Origin: Candidatus Electrothrix scaldis
Lineage (GTDB): Bacteria > Desulfobacterota > Desulfobulbia > Desulfobulbales > Desulfobulbaceae
DNA: 64,000 nucleotides
NCBI GenBank assembly: GCA_033584155.1
Contig: CP138355.1
Location: forward strand, 2,365,826-2,429,825
Reading direction: 5' to 3'
Shown here: positions 57,583 to 64,000 of the stretch, piece after piece
Numbering within the stretch: the first letter of the stretch is position 1
Layout: every line of letters begins with the position of its first letter
The notes under the pieces: generated by a model
Told to the model about the DNA's origin: nothing
What the model saw: the letters and a program-made list of their open reading frames with translations, nothing else
Database searches by the model: none
Position numbers and translations under genes: made by a program

Positions 57583-58970
57583 TAGTACAGTGCGGCGCAA
57601 GTTAAACACTACTTTTTTTGAGAGGAGAATTGTACAATGATTTTTTTTATTGCGCATACTGACAATACACTCCCAATACATAAATTAAAAAATGCCTGCA
57701 CCCAAATCACCACCGATTACTGTTACTGAACAACAGGAAGAAATTCTGTCAAAAATAGCCCGGCAGTCAACAGCTGATTTTCGAGAAGTGAGCCGAGCCT
57801 CTTTAATATTGGAGATTGAGAAAGGAAAACCGAACTCAAGAATTGCAAAAATTATGAGTTGCAGTATCGACAAGGTTAAACACTGGCGATACAAGTGGTT
57901 GGATAACCAACATGCTTTAATAAAATTAGAAAATGAGCATCAGGATAGTAAGAAGTTAGAAAAAAGTATCCGAGAAATCTTGAAAGATAATCCGCGTTCA
58001 GGGACACCGCCCACATACTCTTCAGAGCAATATTGCCAAATTCTGGCAGTTGCACTGGAACATCCCGAAGAAAGCGGTCGTCCAATTTCTCAATGGACCA
58101 GCCGGGAATTAGCGGATGAATGCAACAAACGTGGGATAACTTCTAGGATTTCTGACCGTCAAGTCGGTAGATTTTTAAAAAGAAACGGATGTACGACCTC
58201 ATCATAGTCGATATTGGCTCAATCCCAATCATGATAATGAAGAACAGTTTGTTTCGGAAACAAAAGAAGTCTGTGAAACATACCACGAGGCTCCCCGAAA
58301 AGCTGTGACAAATAATAGACGCACTATGAGCGTTGATGAAAACACCGGTATTCAGGCTCTTGAGAGAAAAAATCCTGCGAAAAAGATAGAGCCGGGAAAG
58401 CCGGAGAGGATTGAGTTTGAATACATCAGGCACGGAACCCTCTCACTTATCGCAAACTTTGACGTAGTAACTGGAAAAATCGTCTCTCCCAGCATAGGAG
58501 AAACTCGAAACGAATATGATTTTTGCGAACATATTCGAAATCTTATATTAAGCGATCCAGAGGCTCAAGAGTGGGTGTTTGTGACCGACCAGCTCAATAC
58601 TCATCAATCGGAATCGCTTGTGAAATTGGTCAGTGAGCTATGCGGGATCAAAGAAGATTTGGGTGTCAAAGGAAAGAAAGGTATATTGAAATCAAAGGAA
58701 AGCAGAGCTGAATTTCTCAGGATGAAAGAGCATCCGATTCGCTTCGTTTATACGCCGAAACACTGTTCATGGCTCAATCAAGTAGAAATTTGGTTCAGTA
58801 TCCTTACCAAAAAGATCATCAAACGAGGTAACTTTACATCGAAAGAAGATCTTAAAAGAAAACTTCTTGACTTTATTTGTTATTTTAATGCCACAATGGC
58901 TAAACCATACAAATGGACATTTAATGGGTTGCCGCTAAAAGCATAGGATGATTTACGCCGTGCTGTACTA
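57583..58970 (+). mobile_element. IS630-family insertion sequence, about 1.38 kb
   Basis: The body (57585-58968) is flanked by TA on both sides, the hallmark target duplication of IS630. The ends are imperfect inverted repeats: GTACAGTGCGGCGCAAGTTAA on the left and the matching GTACAGCACGGCGTAAATC when the right end is read inwards. It contains a transposase in two frames. Confidence 0.8.
57692..58946 (+). pseudogene. IS630 transposase in two frames
   Basis: The first frame (57692-58207, 171 residues) holds the helix-turn-helix half (ILEIEKGKPNSRIAKIMS, DRQVGRFLKRNG). The second frame, from about 58190 to 58946, begins PHHSRYWLNPNHDNEEQF and carries the catalytic MSVDENTGIQALER, VFVTDQLNTHQS and CSWLNQVEIWFS motifs. 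The shift lies near 58187-58195, where TGTACGACCT has one base more than the expected Cys-Arg-Pro codons. Some IS630 members use programmed frameshifting, but no slippery run is visible here, so inactivation is likelier. Confidence 0.8.
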
Positions 58971-58984
58971 GTAGAATCTGGTAA

Positions 58985-59021
58985 CCACACCTTACGATAC
59001 GTTGCGTATCGTAAGGTGTGG
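58985..59021. terminator. perfect 17-bp palindrome between convergent genes
   Basis: CCACACCTTACGATACG, a three-base loop TTG, and the exact complement. It lies between the IS630 transposase (plus) and the aminotransferase (minus), 25 bp after the aminotransferase stop. It has no T run on either side, so if it is a terminator it is not a standard one; a protein site or a dispersed palindromic repeat is equally possible. Confidence 0.55.
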
Positions 59022-59045
59022 AACCCTGAGACGTACTGAAGGAAA

Positions 59046-60356
59046 TCAGGCCGACGCCAGATACTCCTTGATTGATGCAGCAATGGTATGGAAGATCTGG
59101 GTGAAGATTTCCTCATCCCGCTCCAGCAGAGTAATGCGGAAGCCCTGCATCTTGGTGGCAAAGGAAGATAGCGGCACCACACAGACCCCTGATGAACCCA
59201 GCAGGTAATAGACAAAGCGTTTATCCGGCGAGACATCCGGTCCGCTGACCATCTTCTCTACCGTGCTCTGCACCTGCTCGTTTTCTATGGGCAGGGTCTG
59301 CTGATGATTGAGCACGCCCTCTGCAAAGGCCACACTCATATAAAAGGCCCCGTTGGTCCTGTTCACCACAACCCCGTCAACATCTTTGAGGGTATCATAG
59401 GCAATGTTGGAGTGCTTTTCATAGCGCTGTACCCGTTCGTCCAGATAGGTCTGATATTCAGGATGCTGAATCACCTGAGGAAGAACCACCTGGGGCAGGG
59501 TGGTGGAACAAACCTCCATCATCTTGGCATTGAGGATGGAGTTGATGTACTTTTCAAACATGGGGTCATGGTGACTGTTATAGACCTCAATCCAGCCACA
59601 GCGTCCGCCAGGCCACGGCATTTCCTTTGAAACCCCGCGCATACAGATAGCAGGTACCTTGTCGCCGATTAGGGTGGCCAGAGGAACCGCCTTGGTGCCG
59701 TTATAGACCATGTTCTGATACACCTCGTCACAGACGATGAAGAGGTCGTATTTCTCCGCCAGAGCCACGATGCTACGTAAGATCTCTTCAGGGTAGACAG
59801 CACCGGTCGGGTTATCTGGATTGATAATCAGGATGCCAGCTACTGTCGGATTATAGCGGATATGGTTTTCAATATCTGCCAGATCCGGGTACCAATTATT
59901 CTGCGGATCAAGCATATAGGTCAGTGGACGGTCGCCAGCATGAGCCGCCTCAGCAGAGGAGTGGGTCGTATAGCTGGGGGTGGGCACCAGAACCCTTGCC
60001 GTGCGGCGAAGAAAACCGAAGATTTTGGAAATGGCATCACCCAGTCCGTTAAAAAAGATGATATCTTCCGGGCTGATCTGTACTCCACCAAGCGCATTGG
60101 TTTGTTCTGCGAGAAACTGCCGGGTCGCTGGCATCCCCTTGGTCGGTGAATAGCCGTAGGTCGCGTTCTGCTGGGCCGCGTTGGCAACAATATCCTTCAT
60201 CCACGCTGGGATCTGTTCTCCCTTTGCCACGGGATCGCCGATGTTCTCCCAGTTTACATTGAGACCGAGTGCTTGCAACTGGTTGCCGACGTTGACAATA
60301 TTGCGAATTTCGTAGGTTAATTCACCTGCACCAATATGCAGAATATCCGTTCGCAT
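59046..60356 (-). CDS. class I/II pyridoxal-phosphate aminotransferase, 436 residues
   Basis: Transfers amino groups between amino acids and 2-oxo acids. Seen are the YGYSPTKGMPATRQFLAEQ segment, LIINPDNPTGAVYPEE (Asn that contacts PLP), FIVCDEVYQNMVYNG (Asp and Tyr pairs) and MRGVSKEMPWPGGRCGWIEV with the Schiff-base Lys. The C-terminal half is of normal length. The ATG at 60356 has AAAAGGAG upstream. Substrate (alanine, aspartate or other) is not decidable. It is monocistronic, with a strong palindrome just past its stop. Confidence 0.85.
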   Translation of the reverse strand: MRTDILHIGAGELTYEIRNIVNVGNQLQALGLNVNWENIGDPVAKGEQIPAWMKDIVANAAQQNATYGYSPTKGMPATRQFLAEQTNALGGVQISPEDIIFFNGLGDAISKIFGFLRRTARVLVPTPSYTTHSSAEAAHAGDRPLTYMLDPQNNWYPDLADIENHIRYNPTVAGILIINPDNPTGAVYPEEILRSIVALAEKYDLFIVCDEVYQNMVYNGTKAVPLATLIGDKVPAICMRGVSKEMPWPGGRCGWIEVYNSHHDPMFEKYINSILNAKMMEVCSTTLPQVVLPQVIQHPEYQTYLDERVQRYEKHSNIAYDTLKDVDGVVVNRTNGAFYMSVAFAEGVLNHQQTLPIENEQVQSTVEKMVSGPDVSPDKRFVYYLLGSSGVCVVPLSSFATKMQGFRITLLERDEEIFTQIFHTIAASIKEYLASA

Positions 60357-60598
60357 GGAGGGACTCCTTTTACCGGCTGAACCGGAAAATCAAATGAAAA
60401 AGTATTGGGTGTTTAATGTTCTCCTGTATAGGGAGCGATGACTGCTCAATTCGTTGAATACAGCAAGAATTAGAATACAAGTCATTACCACAGGCAGTGG
60501 GCAACGTCAACCTGTTGATGATAAATGAGAGGTGGTGAGAGATTACTTGGCAGAACACATGTATTCCGCCAAGCAATAGAGGGGTGAAAAAGGCTTGT

Positions 60599-61666
60599 TC
60601 ACAACAGAAGAAGCAATATTGGTGCTATGGTTATTTTATTCTCCGATAAGAGCGTATCATTAAAATACCAATTCACAACATCAGGATCAAAAGAGATATC
60701 AGCCGATGTAATTTGGACATGCGTACTGCTACCGCTAATGGAGCTTCCTCCTGTAGAACAGGATGCAAAACCATTATAGGAGGAATCAAAGTTTAAGTTA
60801 ACATCACAGCCATCCTTTACCCCGCCATACGTTAACTGAATGGTATAATTGTCTGCTGTACCGGAAGCCAGTTCATCCAGCCCGCTCATGGCGTAACGCA
60901 GGGTTGCCACATCTTCGGCTGTGAGTGTTCGTTGGATTTCATTATTAAAGGTACCCTGCTGCATAACAGTTTCGGTATTTGCAATACCCAGTGCCTCTGC
61001 AACAGCACGGTCGCCATTGGCGGCAAAGTTGTGTCCTGTTGGCAGAAAAGCTGTGTCGCGGGCATAGGTTGTTGAATCAACGGTGTCGGCAATGGTAAAG
61101 GGATTATTATTCTCCATCCGAAACCAGTTCAGATTAACGTCATCCCCCCGAGTGTCGTCGGCTGATCCGATAATCCCATCTGTTCCAGAGTTTATATTAA
61201 ATGCATCATCTGTCCCGTCTGTCGATTTGGTGTAATTTCTATTGTCGCCGGATAATCCTGATTCTGTCGATAAATTCACATGTCCCATGCCCAGACAATG
61301 ACCCAGTTCATGGAGTGCGGTGGATTCGAAATCATAGCTGTAATCAGGCATATCTCCTCCTGAACTTGCCCAGTCGAATTGTATATTACCTGTGGTTACT
61401 TCAAGTTGATTGTATAACGTGATAATATTACGCACAGAAATTTCCATTTCCTCCTGGTTTAAACTTGTCGTGGCAATACAGACCTCGACAGGTAACACAC
61501 CACCTGTGCCGGTATACCCTGTGGGGTGGGTGACCAGATCTACCCCATTACTTTCACCGGCAAATGTAAAAGATCCTGCCCAACCCATTGAAGCTGTTCC
61601 AAGCACTGTAAGAAGAAAAAAGAGTGTTCCGGCAATCCTTGCGCGACTTTTACCTATAATTAACAT
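60599..61666 (-). CDS. exported matrixin-like zinc metalloprotease, 355 residues
   Basis: An N-terminal signal peptide (RIAGTLFFLLTVLGTASMGWA) is followed by a catalytic domain with HELGHCLGMGH at residues 119-129, the HExxHxxGxxH zinc site. The C-terminus is hydrophobic (ITIAPILLLLL) and may be a sorting or anchoring tail cut short. The ATG at 61666 has AGGAGG seven bases upstream. Its neighbour upstream on the same strand is another exported protein (53-bp gap). It is unrelated in position to the two metzincins in the giant cluster, whose zinc sites differ. Confidence 0.8.
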   Translation of the reverse strand: MLIIGKSRARIAGTLFFLLTVLGTASMGWAGSFTFAGESNGVDLVTHPTGYTGTGGVLPVEVCIATTSLNQEEMEISVRNIITLYNQLEVTTGNIQFDWASSGGDMPDYSYDFESTALHELGHCLGMGHVNLSTESGLSGDNRNYTKSTDGTDDAFNINSGTDGIIGSADDTRGDDVNLNWFRMENNNPFTIADTVDSTTYARDTAFLPTGHNFAANGDRAVAEALGIANTETVMQQGTFNNEIQRTLTAEDVATLRYAMSGLDELASGTADNYTIQLTYGGVKDGCDVNLNFDSSYNGFASCSTGGSSISGSSTHVQITSADISFDPDVVNWYFNDTLLSENKITIAPILLLLL

Positions 61667-61719
61667 ATGGTTTCCTCCTGTAAATGAAAAATATAGTGAA
61701 AAAATGATACAGTTCGATG

Positions 61720-62343
61720 TTATCTTTCCAGCTTCTTCAGATCTTTCCGGACAAGTAACTGGCGCAACATTTTTTCCGCCTCTGATAATTTTCGTAACTC
61801 CTCAAGTTCAGGGTAGCGTTTTACATCGTTATGCAGGTTATTCCATCTGATTTTTCTCTGAATATTTGTTTCAACAGAGGCATCCGGGCTTTCCTGAAAC
61901 TCGGCAAGATGTACTTCAATACGTGTTTCATCAACCTCAGAGACTTCATAAAAAAGACCTTGTTGTACTTCTTCGGTCTTTACAAGCAAATGTTTGTCTG
62001 CAATCTCCTGGGATTTAAAGTTTGCAAGCCCTTTATCTGTCACCATGTTCAGAAGTTTTTGCAATTCCCCTTGGGTCAATGAGGTTGTGTAGTCACCGGC
62101 CTGAGGCGAATATTGAGGATAATGAATGAGAACCGTCCCATCTCCATAAACTCGAATGAGGGGTATTGTGTCTTTTTGCCCCAGCATATGTGGCACAAGA
62201 TTATAACTGATTAATAATTCTTCAGGAGCTTCGCTGAATTCAGCTCTCAGCTCAGCATGTACTGGTGTTGTATTGGCGCTCTCAAAAAAACAGAATGCGA
62301 GCAGCAGGTAGATTATGCTTGTCTTGTGGGATTTTTTTTTCAT
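61720..62343 (-). CDS. exported protein of unknown function, 207 residues
   Basis: Signal peptide (SIIYLLLAFCFFESANTTPVHA), then a mature part with strands and helices and a charged C-terminus (EKMLRQLLVRKDLKKLER). I do not recognise it. The ATG at 62343 has AGGAGG with a five-base spacer, better than the in-frame start at 62403. It precedes the matrixin gene by 53 bp and probably forms an operon with it, so it may be an inhibitor or partner. Confidence 0.6.
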   Translation of the reverse strand: MKKKSHKTSIIYLLLAFCFFESANTTPVHAELRAEFSEAPEELLISYNLVPHMLGQKDTIPLIRVYGDGTVLIHYPQYSPQAGDYTTSLTQGELQKLLNMVTDKGLANFKSQEIADKHLLVKTEEVQQGLFYEVSEVDETRIEVHLAEFQESPDASVETNIQRKIRWNNLHNDVKRYPELEELRKLSEAEKMLRQLLVRKDLKKLER

Positions 62344-62413
62344 TTTTTCCTCCTTTAAAACCAAAGTGAAGTGTGTTAGCTGACTCTCTTTTGCATGATG
62401 CAACGATGTCAGG

Positions 62414-62524
62414 CTAGTGCCAAGTCATGACTAAATTTTAGGGTTGCCGCTTTCGGACCAAATCGAAAGATGGAACAATTACAGAGACGATCAGCCCTAA
62501 ATTTTAGCTTTTACAGAGCACTAG
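62414..62524. mobile_element. MITE-like element, about 111 bp, with TA-flanked inverted repeats
   Basis: Outer arms CTAGTGC (62414-62420) and GCACTAG (62518-62524), plus inner arms CTAAATTTTAGGG and its complement, separated by ten unpaired bases on each side. The TA next to the terminal G fits an IS630/Tc1-type target site. The element encodes nothing and lies in an intergenic region. Confidence 0.6.
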
Positions 62525-62671
62525 CTATTATATCTGTGAATCAATTTTTACATCTTCCTTAATTCAATTATGCAACGACTGGCTATGTCAAGGTAATTGT
62601 TTTTTTGTAGGAAAAACAGGGCGACGGGTTCAAGTTCTATGTTTTTAATAAGTTGTATGCTTTGTTGAAGA

Positions 62672-63835
62672 GTGTTTCTTGAAAGGGAAAAAATACTTGT
62701 CGTTATGCAATGGTGTTGCTACAACTCGGAAAGGTTTTTTAAAGAAATACCTCTCCAGTCGAGATCTGCCGTGAATATTCGTTGCCAACAGGAAGAACAA
62801 GAAAAAAATATCCTTTCCCCATATGCCTGCCTGAGTACAATGTCGCGGGGGCGTCTGCGGGAAGAGCCAGAATGTGATCTGCGGACGGTTTTTCAGAGGG
62901 ATCGGGATCGTATTATTCACTCGAAAACCTTTCGCCGTCTCAAGCATAAGACCCAGGTTTTTCTTTCCCCGACTGGTGATCATTATCGTACCCGGCTTAC
63001 CCATGTTCTTGAGGTTTCCCAGATTGCCCGGACCATTGCGGCCTGCCTGCGTCTTAATGAACATCTGACTGAGGCCATAGCCTTGGGCCATGACCTGGGG
63101 CACACGCCTTTTGGTCATGCTGGAGAATATAGTTTAAATAGGTTGCATCCTGGTGGGTTTAAGCATTATATCCAAAGTCTGCGGGTGGTTGATTTTATCG
63201 AGGCGAACGGGAAGGGCTTGAATCTTACCTGGGAGGTGCGAAACGGGATTGTCAAGCATTCCAAGGGCTATCGGGATATCCTGCCGGATGATAGTAAAGA
63301 CTTACCCGCGACCCTGGAGGGGCAGGCAGTGCGGGTGGCGGATATCATCGCGTATCTTAATCATGATATGGATGATGCCCTGCGAGCCGGGATGGTCCGG
63401 GAGACAGATCTCCCCAAGCACCTGCGCGAGGTGGTGGGGAATAGACCCTCCATGCGCATTGATACGATGGTCCGGGACCTGATCACAGAGACCCTGCATC
63501 ATGATGATGGCCGCCTGCACCTGAGTCCGATGATGCAGGAGGTGATCAAGGATTTGCGCAGTTTTCTTTATAACAAGGTGTACCGTAACTATCGTGTCCA
63601 TAACGAGTTTGAAAAGGCCCAGAACATCATCAATGAGTTGTACGGCTTTTTCCTTGAATACGAGTTTTCCGATAATCGGGAGCATCCCTTTATCGAGCGT
63701 CCTCCGGTGCGGGGCGATAAAGCGAGGAAACAACTCCATCGTCAGGTCTGTGATTTTATTGCCGGGATGACGGATCGCTATGCCTTGGGTGTTTATCGGC
63801 ATATTTTTCTGCCCAAACCCTGGTCAGTGTTGTAA
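62672..63835 (+). CDS. dGTPase-like deoxynucleotide triphosphohydrolase
   Basis: HD-domain hydrolase that removes triphosphate from dGTP or other dNTPs. [30 protein letters not shown] contains the first His ligand, and [18 protein letters not shown] the HD pair with the following His; [17 protein letters not shown] gives the last Asp. The length (387 residues from 62672) fits the dGTPase-like group. Its start is uncertain: GTG 62672, ATG 62705 or GTG 62771 are all in frame, none with a strong ribosome binding site; family members begin near [10 protein letters not shown]. Confidence 0.88.
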   Translation: MFLEREKILVVMQWCCYNSERFFKEIPLQSRSAVNIRCQQEEQEKNILSPYACLSTMSRGRLREEPECDLRTVFQRDRDRIIHSKTFRRLKHKTQVFLSPTGDHYRTRLTHVLEVSQIARTIAACLRLNEHLTEAIALGHDLGHTPFGHAGEYSLNRLHPGGFKHYIQSLRVVDFIEANGKGLNLTWEVRNGIVKHSKGYRDILPDDSKDLPATLEGQAVRVADIIAYLNHDMDDALRAGMVRETDLPKHLREVVGNRPSMRIDTMVRDLITETLHHDDGRLHLSPMMQEVIKDLRSFLYNKVYRNYRVHNEFEKAQNIINELYGFFLEYEFSDNREHPFIERPPVRGDKARKQLHRQVCDFIAGMTDRYALGVYRHIFLPKPWSVL

Positions 63836-64000
63836 TTTGTTGGGTGATTTTCTATTTTTTGCTTGCACGAAAGGGGCGCTTTGTGGCACATAAAGACTGT
63901 TTAATATCTTTCTGTTTTGATCATACATATCCTTTTTTTTTGGTAATGGAATAAGCACATAAGCACAAGGAGACAAAAGCGCTCATGGGGCATTTACAAT
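63836..64000 (+). other. intergenic end with a possible start of a further gene
   Basis: After the dGTPase stop there is an A/T-rich stretch with a T run, then AAGGAG (63968-63973) and an ATG at 63985 reading MGHLQ before the window ends. The spacing of 11-13 bases is long, so the gene is only a possibility. Confidence 0.25.

Overview
The window looks like a chromosomal segment of a Gram-negative bacterium. Several products carry lipoprotein signal peptides, there is a membrane-anchored heme protein with one CxxCH motif, and the biosynthetic genes (citramalate synthase, MalY/PatB-type lyase) fit a strictly or facultatively anaerobic deltaproteobacterium. Desulfobacterota, perhaps a Desulfobulbaceae or cable-bacterium relative, is my inference from protein flavour and from the load of insertion sequences and group II intron pieces; no rRNA or marker gene proves it. 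I see no tRNA, rRNA or CRISPR array.

Layout. 1-1509: rlmL, running off the left edge. 1682-8098: nested mobile-element debris, comprising a complete ISKra4-like element with a frameshifted transposase, a 5'-truncated IS1380-like transposase, the 3' end of a group II intron, a second truncated ISKra4-like copy, a 5'-truncated HEAT-repeat gene, and a decayed 5-oxoprolinase C-terminal fragment holding a second group II intron 3' end. 8096-33809: one long minus-strand gene cluster. Read in transcription order it has a small two-helix membrane protein, an outer-membrane-type lipoprotein, a metzincin-like protein, an unknown protein, a second metzincin-like protein, a 3020-residue beta-rich giant and a 3768-residue beta-propeller giant. 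The two giants overlap by 8 bp. I know no described system with this composition; it is the main candidate for something new. 34225-37974: intact 5-oxoprolinase. 37982-42724: a 1580-residue nuclease-STAND NTPase resembling Avs antiphage sensors, wedged between 5-oxoprolinase and a 20-codon leftover of that gene's original start.

42905-63835: mostly ordinary genes. They include a TPR protein, a MalY/PatB lyase, a DUF3365 heme protein, citramalate synthase, a gamma-glutamylcyclotransferase-like protein, a TlpA-like thioredoxin, a ComEA-like protein, miaA, an aminotransferase, an exported matrixin and a dGTPase. These are interrupted by a UPF0175/DUF3368 toxin-antitoxin pair, an IS4-like element, an IS630 element and a small MITE-like repeat.

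A recurring theme is accessory cargo sitting at the edge of a housekeeping gene with a short divergent copy of that gene's end on the far side. It occurs at the 5' end of 5-oxoprolinase (Avs-like gene), at its 3' portion (giant cluster) and at the 3' end of miaA (toxin-antitoxin pair). In each case the housekeeping gene remains intact, which suggests insertion by recombination with DNA from a relative. The giant ORFs are uninterrupted over 20 kb while three transposases carry single-base frameshifts, so the frameshifts are unlikely to be general sequencing noise.
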